A stretch of 64,000 nucleotides of DNA, taken from assembly GCA_963664625.1 (NCBI GenBank), contig OY761541.1, positions 1,550,001 through 1,614,000 of the forward strand. The letters are read 5' to 3'. Below the pieces are notes generated by a model, which did no database searches, was not told the origin of the DNA, and saw only the letters and a program-made list of their open reading frames with translations. Source of the stretch: CBDCFV01 sp963664625 (GTDB taxonomy: Bacteria > Chloroflexota > Dehalococcoidia > Lucifugimonadales > UBA3495). Positions 1 through 8,200 of this stretch are shown one piece after another. The position numbers and the translations under genes are program-made. Every line of letters starts with the position of its first letter. Within the stretch, counting starts at the first letter, position 1.

Positions 1-1
1 C

Positions 2-127
2 GTGACGGCGGTCACCACCGCCAACGTCTTGCTGGTATGGGGGTTGGTGGCGGTGTTTACGTTATACACTATCAGCATGAGCGCCCTGGGGGCCATGTAC
101 GCCCAACTCCGTTCCTCCGCCGAGTAA
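2..127 (+). CDS. C-terminal end of a membrane protein (5' partial)
   Basis: The reading frame is open from the left edge and ends at TAA 125-127, giving about 41 residues. A hydrophobic stretch (ANVLLVWGLVAVFTLYTISM) looks like the last transmembrane helix, followed by a short polar tail ending RSSAE. The family cannot be named from this fragment. It lies 43 bases upstream of the UbiA gene on the same strand, so the two may be co-transcribed. Confidence 0.5.
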   Translation: MTAVTTANVLLVWGLVAVFTLYTISMSALGAMYAQLRSSAE

Positions 128-170
128 CCGAAAATGGGATGCCGCGGGGAGGTGAAGATGGAAATCGCAG

Positions 171-1139
171 GTGGATGCAACGAACAAGCCCTCTAACACA
201 GCCGGACAACGGCCGCTGTCCGTTGCCTGCTTGGCGCTGTTTCAAGCGTTACGCCCTCAGCAATGGATCAAGAACGCCATCGTCTTCCTTCCTTTCTTGT
301 TTGCCGTAAACACGCCGGTCGGCGACGGTTCCGTCGCTTGGTCATTGGACGATTTGGCCGCGGTGCCCGGCCTGTTGCGGCAACTTTTGCTGCTCACAGT
401 AGCCTTCTGCGCCATGTCCAGCGCCACCTACTTGCTGAACGACCTGATGGACCGCGAGGATGACCGGAACCACCCGCTGAAGCGGTCCCGCCCCATCGCC
501 GCGGGACTGGTAGGAGCGCCCGCCGCTGTAGCCGCGATGCTGGTACTGGCCCTCTGCGGTGTGGCGTTGACGGTCTTGGTCAAGCCGGCGTTGGTTGCGG
601 CGGCCCTTATCTACCTGGGGGTCAATGTAGCCTACTCTTTCGGCTTGAAGCGGGTGGTCGTGATAGACCTGATGGCCGTGGCCAACGGGTACGTAGTCCG
701 CATAGCTGCCGGGGCCCTGGCCATAGACGTGTTCCCGTCCCCTTGGCTCTTCGTGACGACCGGCGCCGGGGCATTGTTCATTGTGCTGGGGCGGCGCTAC
801 GCCGAGGTGCGTTTGGCCGGCGACTTGGCGCCGGAGCAGCGTTCGGTCTTGAGCAAGTACCACGGTCCTTTCGTGGGCCAGCTTCTCACCATGTCTGCGG
901 TTGCCGCTTGGTTGAGCTATACTTTATACACAGTAGAGGCGCCTAACCTGCCGGACAACAACGCCATGCTGCTCACCGTGCCCATCGTCACCTTCGGGCT
1001 GTTCCGTTACCTGTACCTGTTGAACTCCAGCCCGCGGGCCGAGGCGCCAGAGCAACTGATTGTCCGTGACTTGCCCCTGCTGGCCTCGGTGGTCTGCTGG
1101 GTAGGAGTTTCCGCCCTGGTATTGTTGTTGATCGGTTGA
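171..1139 (+). CDS. UbiA-family prenyltransferase, decaprenyl-phosphate phosphoribosyltransferase-like
   Basis: This is a polytopic membrane enzyme of about 322 residues in the UbiA superfamily. The N-terminal LRPQQWIKN followed by a hydrophobic helix, and the first Asp-rich motif NDLMDREDD (residues 90-98), are typical of the subgroup that transfers phosphoribose to decaprenyl phosphate (Rv3806c type). The second motif begins at DLMAVANGYVVR. In actinobacteria this activity feeds arabinan synthesis; the acceptor here is unknown and other UbiA substrates remain possible. The start is GTG 171; an ATG at 158 is out of frame. Length and about eight hydrophobic segments fit the family. Confidence 0.8.
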   Translation: MDATNKPSNTAGQRPLSVACLALFQALRPQQWIKNAIVFLPFLFAVNTPVGDGSVAWSLDDLAAVPGLLRQLLLLTVAFCAMSSATYLLNDLMDREDDRNHPLKRSRPIAAGLVGAPAAVAAMLVLALCGVALTVLVKPALVAAALIYLGVNVAYSFGLKRVVVIDLMAVANGYVVRIAAGALAIDVFPSPWLFVTTGAGALFIVLGRRYAEVRLAGDLAPEQRSVLSKYHGPFVGQLLTMSAVAAWLSYTLYTVEAPNLPDNNAMLLTVPIVTFGLFRYLYLLNSSPRAEAPEQLIVRDLPLLASVVCWVGVSALVLLLIG

Positions 1140-1149
1140 AGCCGTCCCT

Positions 1150-1175
1150 GTCATTTCCGACTGCGTGGGAATGAC
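1150..1175. repeat. Degenerate copy of the GTCATTCCC palindromic repeat
   Basis: GTCATTTCC at 1150-1158 pairs, with one mismatch, with GGGAATGAC at 1167-1175. It lies just after the UbiA stop codon and before the DUF362 gene, and resembles the repeat family seen many times elsewhere in the window. It may also act as a weak hairpin at the end of the UbiA transcript; no T-run follows. Confidence 0.4.
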
Positions 1176-1211
1176 GGGGAGGGGTGAACACAATTACTAT
1201 AGGAGCAACGG

Positions 1212-2357
1212 ATGCAAGCATTCAATACACCGTCCCCGCAAACCGAACAGGCGCCGAAAGCGTCACAGACCCAGCCGCCCTCAACTTCCGTGGTGGCGGT
1301 GGTGGCGACCTCCCCGGGGACGGTGCTGCACGACATAGAGCGGGCCATGGTGATGGCGGGCGTCGCCGATGTTCTGGATCCTCAAACAGCAACCCTGCTG
1401 AAGATAAATATATCCTGGCAGCACTGGTATCCCGGTTGCTCCACCTCTCCCTGGCAGTTGGAAGGCGTGACCCGCGCACTCCGAAACCTGGGACACCGGG
1501 AACTCATCGGCGCTCATAACGGCACCGTGGTGGTGGACTCCTTCGAAGGAGAGGCCAACAACAAGCACAAAGCCGTCCAGGACAGGATCGGCTTGCCGGT
1601 GGTCCACTTGGATACGCCCCCCAGTCCTTGGGTGGAGTACGAGCCCAAGGCGGAAATGCTGGTGCTGAACGACATATTTCCTGAAGGCATACAGATTCCC
1701 GAAATGTTCCAGGGCCGCAACATCGTGCATCTGCCCACCATGAAGACCCACGTTTTCACCACGATGACCGGAGCGATGAAGAACGCCTTCGGGGGCCTGC
1801 TTCACCGCAAGCGCCATTGGACCCACTCCGTAATCCACGAGACCCTTGTGGACCTGCTGGCAATCCAGAAAGAGATTCACCCCGGACTCTTCGCGGTTAT
1901 GGACGGCACCTTCGCCGGAGACGGACCGGGGCCGAGAGCGATGCGGTGGCACGTGAAAGACCGCATCCTAGCCAGCGCCGATCAGGTTGCCATCGACGCC
2001 GTGGCCGCAAAGATGATGGGGTTCGACCCCATGAGCATCCGGTTTATCAGGTTGGCCCACGAGCGCGGCTTGGGGTGCGGCGACATGTCGAAAATAGAGG
2101 TCGTGGGAGAGGACATCAATCAGGTTGACTGGCGGTTCACCGGCGTGGAGAACACCTTTGCCAGCAAGGGGCAGAAGGCGATCTACTGGGGGCCGTTGAA
2201 ACCCTTGGAACGGATGCTGCTCCGCAGCCCCCTGGTCGGGTTGGCATTCCTGGCTTCCAATCTTTATCACAACGGTTATTGGCTCAAGACCAAGGGCCGC
2301 CGCCGCATTGAAGCGGCTCTCAAGACCGAGTGGGGCAAGCTGTTCGAGTCCTACTGA
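1212..2357 (+). CDS. DUF362 domain protein
   Basis: This 381-residue soluble protein matches the DUF362 family. Supporting segments are INISWQHWYPGC, the long central HLPTMKTHVFTTMTGAMKN block, and the downstream ASADQVAIDAVAAKMMGFDP, which is the usual DUF362 C-terminal signature. Some DUF362 proteins carry ferredoxin cysteine motifs; none is present here. The family's function is unsettled, and it is often found with redox or iron-sulfur genes. The start is ATG 1212, with AGGAG at 1201-1205 as ribosome binding site. The following gene is convergent and separated by a perfect inverted repeat. Confidence 0.85.
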   Translation: MQAFNTPSPQTEQAPKASQTQPPSTSVVAVVATSPGTVLHDIERAMVMAGVADVLDPQTATLLKINISWQHWYPGCSTSPWQLEGVTRALRNLGHRELIGAHNGTVVVDSFEGEANNKHKAVQDRIGLPVVHLDTPPSPWVEYEPKAEMLVLNDIFPEGIQIPEMFQGRNIVHLPTMKTHVFTTMTGAMKNAFGGLLHRKRHWTHSVIHETLVDLLAIQKEIHPGLFAVMDGTFAGDGPGPRAMRWHVKDRILASADQVAIDAVAAKMMGFDPMSIRFIRLAHERGLGCGDMSKIEVVGEDINQVDWRFTGVENTFASKGQKAIYWGPLKPLERMLLRSPLVGLAFLASNLYHNGYWLKTKGRRRIEAALKTEWGKLFESY

Positions 2358-2408
2358 TCCACAACAATTAGGTCTCAACTCCTTGGCTGCTGACCCCAAC
2401 TCTATAAG

Positions 2409-2459
2409 CCAAAATCCGCTGATATAGTCCTAATAATGGATTCGGGCAGCGGATTTTGG
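2409..2459. terminator. Perfect 13-bp inverted repeat between convergent genes
   Basis: CCAAAATCCGCTG (2409-2421) pairs perfectly with CAGCGGATTTTGG (2447-2459) across a 25-base loop. It lies between the end of the DUF362 gene (2357) and the end of the minus-strand gene (2469), the right place for a bidirectional terminator. The loop is long and the T-run is short (TTTTGGTTTTCC), so it may instead be a protein site or a repeat. Confidence 0.5.
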
Positions 2460-2468
2460 TTTTCCTGA

Positions 2469-2978
2469 TTAGCTCGACGTTGCTGTTTCAGCCTTTTCGT
2501 CCCGCTCCCGCTTTTCCAGGATTTCCCGTAGGTCATCCGTTGATAAGCGTTGGGCGATTATTTTTACTGCTTTGGGAGACAGCCGCCTTGCCACGCCTTC
2601 CGACCAAGCCTCTGCCGACCTTGCAATCAAGCCCATAGTTCCTCCCTTGATGTGGGGCCACGTAATTAGCCAAACCTGCACTGTTAGCATCGCCATGCCA
2701 ATACTGAATCCCTGGTCAAACGGATTCTTGCCTAACAGTTCAATTGCAATTGATCTTGGTTCAGTAAATCGGTAGTCTAGCGAATCCGTCAGCATGACAC
2801 GACAAAGCCAAAATCCTAACCAAGTAAAGCAAATGCTAACCCGTGTTAGAACAGCGAAAGTGACGCCACCGATCTGCGCGATGACGGAATCATCGTCTTT
2901 TACCGCTTTTCCCATTGTAACATCCCAACAGTGGAACCTAAGCCCATCTACCTCAACGTCACTATTCACCGTATTCAA
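2469..2978 (-). CDS. Hypothetical membrane protein
   Basis: I do not recognise this 169-residue protein. It has two hydrophobic segments: one around residues 36-62 (ending ICFTWLGFWLC) and one around 92-110 (IGMAMLTVQVWLITW). The C-terminal tail is charged and helical (SAEAWSEGVARRLSPKAVK, then LREILEKRERDEK). The frame opens at TTG 2978; GTG 2969 and ATG 2915 are other possible starts. Base composition is more AT-rich than in neighbouring genes, suggesting recent acquisition. It is convergent with the DUF362 gene. Confidence 0.55.
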   Translation of the reverse strand: MNTVNSDVEVDGLRFHCWDVTMGKAVKDDDSVIAQIGGVTFAVLTRVSICFTWLGFWLCRVMLTDSLDYRFTEPRSIAIELLGKNPFDQGFSIGMAMLTVQVWLITWPHIKGGTMGLIARSAEAWSEGVARRLSPKAVKIIAQRLSTDDLREILEKRERDEKAETATSS

Positions 2979-3134
2979 GCCGGGGTCACATTATGTGGGA
3001 TAATGGAGACTGTCAACCAAAATAGATAGTTCCCACAACAAAGGTTCTCCGAAAACCTTTCAAGCATTGGGCCATAATCAACGACGTAGTTCTTTCAAGC
3101 ACCGTAAAAGGTTACGCCACCATCGAATTGACGA

Positions 3135-3140
3135 TATAAT
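3135..3140 (+). promoter_or_regulatory. -10 element giving a possibly leaderless ychF transcript
   Basis: A consensus TATAAT at 3135-3140 ends six bases before the ATG at 3147, so transcription would start at or next to the start codon. No convincing -35 is seen about 17 bases upstream, and no Shine-Dalgarno fits between the two. Confidence 0.4.
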
Positions 3141-3146
3141 CTCAGT

Positions 3147-4235
3147 ATGAATATTGCGATTATAGGTCTACCGCTCAGCGGGAAGACCACCGTTTTTAAC
3201 GCCCTGACCCGGGGCCACAGCTCGTCCATCGGCGGAGGACCCTCCGGAGAATTGCACGTGGGCGTGGTCAAAGTACCTGACCCTCGGCTGGATGCCCTGT
3301 CGGAGATGTATACTCCCAGGAAGACCGTCTACGCCGAGGTCACCTATTGGGACCTGCCCGGCGATGAAAAACAGGGCCAGTTGCGCGGGCTGGGCGGCAG
3401 GCACCGCAACACGCTTCAAGGCGCCGACGCCTTCTTGCTGGTGGTGCGGGCCTTCACCAACTCCGCCGTTCATCATCCCTTCGGCGATGTAGACCCCGGC
3501 AGGGACTTGGCCGCCATGCTGGACGAGTTGATGCTGGCCGACCTGGAGGTGCTGGAAAGGGCCGTCGAACGGCAGGAGGACGCCGTCAAGAAGTCCAAGC
3601 CGGAAGAGCGTCCGACCGTGGTCCGCCACTTGGACGCCGTCAAGAAGGTCAAGCAGGAACTCGAGGCAGGTGTGCCGCTCCGCTCCCAGGAGTTGGGAGC
3701 CGCAGAGGCGGAGGTCGCGGCTCGTTACCAACTCCTGACCGACAAACGAGTCGTCGTAGCCTTCAACACCGATGAGTCTTCACCCGACATTGAGCTGGAC
3801 CGGTTGAATCTGGACCCTGTGGTTGTCCGCAACATGGGCCAGGTCAGTCTCAGCGGCAGGTTGGAAGAAGACCTTGGGCGGATGTCAGAAGACGAAGAAG
3901 ATGAGTTCCGGAAGGACTTGGGGCTGGGCGACCCCGCCACGGACCGGGTGATCCGCGCCAGCTACGAGACGCTGGGGCTGGTGTCGTTCCTGACTGTGGG
4001 CGACGACGAGGTCCGCGCTTGGAGCGTTCCCGGAGGGTTGGGAGCGCAGGATGCGGCTGGCGCGGTGCATTCCGACTTTGTCCGGGGCTTCATTCGGGCG
4101 GAAGTAATACCGTTCGATGATTTAGTCCGGTGCGGCGGCGTCCCCCAGTGCCGCAAGGAGGGCGTCCTCCGTTCGGAGGGTAAGACCTACAAGGTCAAGG
4201 ACGGCGACGTTATAGAATTCTTGGTGAATGTTTGA
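3147..4235 (+). CDS. ychF: YchF-like Obg-family GTPase/ATPase with TGS domain
   Basis: This 362-residue P-loop protein belongs to the Obg/YchF group (OLA1 in eukaryotes), ribosome-associated nucleotidases. The G1 loop is GLPLSGKTT at residues 7-15 and G3 is DLPG near residue 70. At the G4 position the sequence reads NTDE rather than NKxD, which is the YchF hallmark linked to ATP preference. The C-terminal TGS domain ends RSEGKTYKVKDGDVIEFL. A charged coiled-coil segment lies near residues 125-180. Length is normal. The gene is monocistronic, with a -10 box directly before its ATG. Confidence 0.88.
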   Translation: MNIAIIGLPLSGKTTVFNALTRGHSSSIGGGPSGELHVGVVKVPDPRLDALSEMYTPRKTVYAEVTYWDLPGDEKQGQLRGLGGRHRNTLQGADAFLLVVRAFTNSAVHHPFGDVDPGRDLAAMLDELMLADLEVLERAVERQEDAVKKSKPEERPTVVRHLDAVKKVKQELEAGVPLRSQELGAAEAEVAARYQLLTDKRVVVAFNTDESSPDIELDRLNLDPVVVRNMGQVSLSGRLEEDLGRMSEDEEDEFRKDLGLGDPATDRVIRASYETLGLVSFLTVGDDEVRAWSVPGGLGAQDAAGAVHSDFVRGFIRAEVIPFDDLVRCGGVPQCRKEGVLRSEGKTYKVKDGDVIEFLVNV

Positions 4236-4270
4236 CGCCTCCTGCCTCGGATGGGCAAATCGGCTTGGCG

Positions 4271-4276
4271 TATAAT
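4271..4276 (+). promoter_or_regulatory. Candidate -10 box upstream of the first Uma2 gene
   Basis: A perfect TATAAT occurs at 4271-4276, about 70 bases before the ATG at 4345. A TTGACG at 4232-4237 is too far away (33-base spacer) to be its -35, so the assignment rests on the -10 alone. Confidence 0.3.
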
Positions 4277-4344
4277 GGCCCGCAAGGGCTCTGTCTCATC
4301 CCCGTATTGTCAGGCCTGTATCATCAGGTTGATTGAGGTCTTGT

Positions 4345-5076
4345 ATGACCAGCAGACCGGTCCCGCGAAAGCCGTCCGCCACGTCAAAGGAGCGGTTTGT
4401 CCCGCCTCCGCGCATACCGTTTGACCCAGGCGACGGCAAGTTCCCGGTGTTTCCACCCAGGGGCGATATGCAGAACCCTCTCTATCTTCACGACCAAGGA
4501 TACCAAGCTGCCTTGCGCCGCTACCTCAGCGCGCCGGACACCACCATCGTGCTGGGCGAGGTCCCCGTGGGACGGGACCTGAGCCAGCGCCGCGGTTTGC
4601 GGGTCCCCGATCTGTTGGTAGCCTTCGGCGTGGACCGCCGCAGGATCATTTCCGACCGGGGCTACTCCATAGACCACTGGGGCAAGCCCCCGGACTTTGT
4701 GCTGGAAATAGCCTCCGAGACCACCGCGGAGAACGACGTTACCGGTAAGCGGGTAGACTACGCCTCGTTCGGAGTGCCGGAGTACTGGCGTTTTGACCCG
4801 TCGGGCGGCGAGTATTATCCGGTCGGCCTGGCCGGAGATCGGCTGGTCGGAGGGGAGTATCAGCCCATCGACATCGTGCACGTGGACGAATCCCATCAAT
4901 GGGGGCACAGCCGGGTGTTGGGCTTGGACCTGTGCTGGGAGGAGGGATGGCTCCGTTGGTACGACCCGGCGGCCCGGCGTTACTTGCGCACGCTCGATGA
5001 GGAAGCCGAGGAACGCATCTCCGCCGAGGAGCGCATACGGGAATTGGAGGCGGAGATCAGACGCTTGCGGGGTTAG
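4345..5076 (+). CDS. Uma2-family (DUF820) putative endonuclease
   Basis: This protein of about 243 residues has the Uma2 fold, a PD-(D/E)XK nuclease-like domain abundant in cyanobacteria and Chloroflexota. Key segments are LRVPDLLVAFGV (with the PD), KPPDFVLEIASETT (with the Glu) and KRVDYASFGVPEYWRFD. After the catalytic domain comes a short charged coiled coil (EEAEERISAEERIRELEAEI). The chosen start is ATG 4345, preceded by GAGG; an upstream TTG at 4333 is possible. A second copy with the same architecture lies at 34632-35390. The biological role of the family is unknown; transposon-related and repair roles have been suggested. Confidence 0.8.
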   Translation: MTSRPVPRKPSATSKERFVPPPRIPFDPGDGKFPVFPPRGDMQNPLYLHDQGYQAALRRYLSAPDTTIVLGEVPVGRDLSQRRGLRVPDLLVAFGVDRRRIISDRGYSIDHWGKPPDFVLEIASETTAENDVTGKRVDYASFGVPEYWRFDPSGGEYYPVGLAGDRLVGGEYQPIDIVHVDESHQWGHSRVLGLDLCWEEGWLRWYDPAARRYLRTLDEEAEERISAEERIRELEAEIRRLRG

Positions 5077-5448
5077 TCACTCCGACGGGCTTTGGCTTAT
5101 CGGCTTGGCAAAACTCAGCTCATGCCCGTCGGGGTCGGTTACGTGGAAGTAACGCTCCCTCCAAGGGGCATCCCGGGGTGGTGCTTGCGGGGTCACGCCA
5201 GCGTCCACCAACCGCTGATGGAAGCGGTCAACGTCGTCCACGTACAGAATCAGCCGTCCCCACCAACTCCAACCGCCCTCCGTCGCCAATATCAGGTTCA
5301 GGTAACCCTCTCCGATCTCGAAGCTGGTGAAGGAAGCATCACCGTCGCCGTAAAGCATCTTGAGCCCTACCTTGTCATGGTAAAACTCCACCGCCCGCGC
5401 CATGTCCCGCACCGCCAGGGTCACCGCGCTGATTTGTTGGACCGTCAT
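5077..5448 (-). CDS. VOC family (glyoxalase/dioxygenase-fold) protein
   Basis: This 123-residue protein is one vicinal-oxygen-chelate domain built from two beta-alpha-beta-beta-beta units. The first starts SAVTLAVRDMARAVEFYHDKVG and the second ends RYFHVTDPDGHELSFAKP, the usual VOC closing motif. The substrate cannot be predicted; members include glyoxalase I, dioxygenases and antibiotic-binding proteins. The start is ATG 5448, with AGAGGG just upstream. It lies between, and is transcribed opposite to, the Uma2 and larC genes. Confidence 0.8.
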   Translation of the reverse strand: MTVQQISAVTLAVRDMARAVEFYHDKVGLKMLYGDGDASFTSFEIGEGYLNLILATEGGWSWWGRLILYVDDVDRFHQRLVDAGVTPQAPPRDAPWRERYFHVTDPDGHELSFAKPISQSPSE

Positions 5449-5547
5449 CCTCTTCCCTCTGCAAACACCTGCTTCTCGCTGTAGTCTGGGCGTACAATAC
5501 CAAGTGGCTGGGCGTCCCAGTGATTCTGCACATCTAGCGAGGTTGCT

Positions 5548-6756
5548 TTGCGGGTAGCATACATTCAACCGATTGGAGGCGCCAGCGGCGACATGCTGCT
5601 GGGCGCGCTGCTCGATCTGGGCCTTCCCTTGAGCGAGTTGCGCCAGGACCTGGAGAAGTTATCAGTCGCCGGGTACAACTTGGCGGTGACGGAGGAGACC
5701 CGGCGGGAGATGCGCGGCGCCAAGCTTACGGTGTTGACTCAGGACAATACCCGTTACTCGCCGCGGTCGATGCTGGACGTCGTGATGGCGAGCGGTCTGT
5801 CCGACGGCTTGAAGGCCCGCGCCTGTAAGGTGCTGTCGGCTTTATGGGCCGCCGAGTGCCGGGTGCACGGCGAGCCTGAGGAGAGCCTGGAACTGGAGGA
5901 GTTGGCCAGCGTAGACACCCTGGTTGACGTGGTGGGGGTGGTATGCGGCTTGGAACGGCTGGGGGTGGAGGCGGTGTATTCCGCGCCCTTGGTGCTTGGC
6001 GAGGCCGCCCCGCCTCGCTGGCCCGGCGGCTATCCCAACCCTGCTCCGGCTACGTTGGAACTGGTGTCGGCGTCCGGCGCACCGGTCGTGGCCGACCACC
6101 CGATGTACCAAGGGGCCGGCGAGCTTACCACGCCCACGGGCGCGGCTTTGATCACCGCGTTGGCCCATTTCCAGCGTCCCGCAATGTCCATAACGAAGAC
6201 CGGCATCGGCCTTGGCACCAGGGACCCGGAGAACTTTCCCAACATCATCCGGGTGTGGCTGGGAGAGGCGGCGGATGCCCCCGTTGCAGCCCGGCAGGGG
6301 AATATCGTTCTCCTGGAGACCAACCTGGACGACGTTTCGGGTGAGGTGCTGGGATACGCGCAGGAACAACTGTTTGCTCTCGGGGCGCTGGACGTTTGGT
6401 ACACCCCGGTGCAAATGAAGAAAAACAGGCCCGGCGTAGTCCTGTCGGTACTCGTGCCGCTATCTCTGGAAACGCCCGCACTGGAACTGGTTTTACGGGA
6501 GACCACCACCCTGGGAGTAAGGACGCGGGTGGTCGAACGCTACGCGGCGGAGCGCCGAAATTTGGAAATGGAAACGGGCCTGGGCACGGTGCGGGTCAAG
6601 GTGAAGTACTTGGAAGGCGCGCCTGTAAGCGCCGCCCCGGAGTACGAGGACTGCCGCCGCTTGGCCGTGGAAACGGGCGTTCCCCTGCAGGACGTGTACC
6701 AGCGTATGGCGGCTGAAGCCCGCCGTCGGTATGTGGACACGGCGGCGGGTCAGTAG
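5548..6756 (+). CDS. larC: Nickel-pincer cofactor biosynthesis protein LarC
   Basis: LarC inserts nickel into the pyridinium bis-thiocarboxylate precursor to give the nickel-pincer nucleotide of lactate racemase and related enzymes. The N-terminal IQPIGGASGDMLLGALLDLG is the family signature, and the middle ELTTPTGAALITAL and C-terminal LETNLDDVSGEVLGY blocks are also typical. At 402 residues it is one uninterrupted frame; in Lactobacillus plantarum LarC is made by programmed frameshifting. The start is TTG 5548, with GAGG at 5539-5542. larA, larB and larE are not in the window. The end overlaps the convergent gene by 7 bases. Confidence 0.88.
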   Translation: MRVAYIQPIGGASGDMLLGALLDLGLPLSELRQDLEKLSVAGYNLAVTEETRREMRGAKLTVLTQDNTRYSPRSMLDVVMASGLSDGLKARACKVLSALWAAECRVHGEPEESLELEELASVDTLVDVVGVVCGLERLGVEAVYSAPLVLGEAAPPRWPGGYPNPAPATLELVSASGAPVVADHPMYQGAGELTTPTGAALITALAHFQRPAMSITKTGIGLGTRDPENFPNIIRVWLGEAADAPVAARQGNIVLLETNLDDVSGEVLGYAQEQLFALGALDVWYTPVQMKKNRPGVVLSVLVPLSLETPALELVLRETTTLGVRTRVVERYAAERRNLEMETGLGTVRVKVKYLEGAPVSAAPEYEDCRRLAVETGVPLQDVYQRMAAEARRRYVDTAAGQ

Positions 6757-7535
6757 CGACGGCGTCTGCGCGAACGGCTCCGTGTGCCCGGATAGACCCC
6801 TTCGTTCAACACCCAATCGATCCGCCGTTGTAGCGACACAGCCTCTTCGGAGCTGAGCAGTTGCAGCATCTCCAGCAACAGGCCGCTGGGAGACTGCAAC
6901 TGCCTCGAAAGGTCCCGCAAGGTGTTCAGGTAGCGTCTGGGGATTCGCTCGCCGCAGAAGTCCCAGATCACCGTGCGGATCTTGGTGTCTTCGTGGAACG
7001 TCAGACCGTGGTCGATGCTCCACAGCTTCCCGTCAGCGCCCACCAGCAGGTGGTTGGCCTTGCGGTCGGTGCTGTTGGCTACCAGGTCGAAGCAGGCGAT
7101 CCGGCGCAACTGGGAAGCATAGTCCTCGTTGAGGGTATAGTAGTTCTGCTTGGGATCGTGGTGTACGAAACGCTGGACGGAGCCGATTCCGTATGGGCCG
7201 TCCCGGATAATCGTGTACGGGATGATGTCCCATCCCAGCACCCGGCTCAGCAAGTACGAGGCGCATTCCCTCTTGTACAGTGTGCCCCTGGGAAAGTCCC
7301 ACAAGGGCGCTTCCCCGTCCCGCGGCTTGTATATCGCCAACTGGGTACGGTCGCCCAGCTTCAGTTCAGAGAGAAACGTGTAGTTAGAGCCGGCGGGCGT
7401 CAACTGACATGACACGATTTCGCCGTGGTGGAGAAGGTCCAAGTCAGCTTGATCGGGGGTCAAGGGGGCCCCTGCTTCCGGCGCCGCAACAGTCAGCCGG
7501 ACTCCAGAACAGTGTGGCCGTTGGCTCGTGGACAC
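6750..7535 (-). CDS. SCO1664-family protein with PI3/4-kinase-like fold
   Basis: This protein of about 261 residues belongs to a conserved family named after SCO1664 (Rv2133c-like in mycobacteria). Kinase-like features are the LAIYKPRDGE lysine region, the ANSTDRKANHLLV catalytic-loop-like segment and the WSIDHGLTFH metal-binding-like motif. The C-terminus is an Arg-rich tail (RSRSRRRRR). The substrate is unknown. It overlaps the upstream DUF3090 gene, so translation is probably coupled; the two genes are also neighbours in Actinobacteria. The start is uncertain: GTG 7535 is used here, with GTG 7568 also possible. Confidence 0.75.
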   Translation of the reverse strand: MSTSQRPHCSGVRLTVAAPEAGAPLTPDQADLDLLHHGEIVSCQLTPAGSNYTFLSELKLGDRTQLAIYKPRDGEAPLWDFPRGTLYKRECASYLLSRVLGWDIIPYTIIRDGPYGIGSVQRFVHHDPKQNYYTLNEDYASQLRRIACFDLVANSTDRKANHLLVGADGKLWSIDHGLTFHEDTKIRTVIWDFCGERIPRRYLNTLRDLSRQLQSPSGLLLEMLQLLSSEEAVSLQRRIDWVLNEGVYPGTRSRSRRRRRY

Positions 7536-8023
7536 ACATGTCCCTCGGGGTTGATGGGCAGACCGCACAGGAAGCAGGTCGGCCGGCCGGCGGCGCAGAT
7601 CCTTAACGCCTCTTCGGCCACTGTTCCTGCTTGGTCCACGGTGATCCAGAAGCTCACCGAGGCCATGTCTCCCTGTCGTTCATCATCTTCCCGCTCGTAG
7701 GCCATCAGCCGGAACGAGTTGCTCTCCCGCTCGTGGCTTAGAAGCATCTGGCCTACCCTGAACTCCAGCGTTATTCCGTCTCCGGACCAAGTCGGCTCAG
7801 CTACGGAGCCTTGCCTCTGCCTGTCCTCGTCCGAAAGGGACTCAACGGCTTCGCGGAGGTAAACACCAAGTTGGAATAACTGCTCTTTTTCCAGCCACAC
7901 CGTGCACTGGGCGGCTCCGGCCTCCAACACCAGGTTGAACGTCCTGCGTCCGGGTTGCCCGAATGTCCTCGGTTCGATGTGGGACAGGGTCCCCAAGGAG
8001 TATTTTACTTCGTGCTGTTCCAT
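7493..8023 (-). CDS. DUF3090 family protein
   Basis: This 176-residue protein matches DUF3090. It has a beta-rich N-terminal part (RTFNLVLEAGAAQCTVWLEK), a central FRVGQMLLSHERES segment and a C-terminal zinc-knuckle-like end, FLCGLPINPEGHVCPRANGH. Two Cys and a following His could bind a metal. The function is unknown. It is always worth reading with the SCO1664-like gene that overlaps its 3' end. A TATTAT at 8032-8037 on this strand sits close to the ATG at 8023, with GGGGG between. Confidence 0.8.
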   Translation of the reverse strand: MEQHEVKYSLGTLSHIEPRTFGQPGRRTFNLVLEAGAAQCTVWLEKEQLFQLGVYLREAVESLSDEDRQRQGSVAEPTWSGDGITLEFRVGQMLLSHERESNSFRLMAYEREDDERQGDMASVSFWITVDQAGTVAEEALRICAAGRPTCFLCGLPINPEGHVCPRANGHTVLESG

Positions 8024-8103
8024 CGCCCCCTATAATAATGGCACGGCACGACAGCCGCAAGGGAGACCTTTAGCTTCAGCAGAGTCTATCAATATTCCTG
8101 AAT

Positions 8104-8130
8104 CGTCATTCCCGCGCAGGCGGGAATCCA
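8104..8130. repeat. Dispersed palindromic repeat, CGTCATTCCCGC type
   Basis: A full 27-base copy: CGTCATTCCCGC, a 4-base centre, then GCGGGAATCCA. It lies between the DUF3090 gene start and the end of the TPR gene. It belongs to the family described under 20935, 24534, 29790, 36638, 38151, 40953, 54343 and 58762. Confidence 0.85.
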
Positions 8131-8200
8131 TGTGCGACGGTATACAAGGAACGTTGCCGTCAGTGAACAACTTTGGATCATTGCCTTCACCAGGCCGCGT

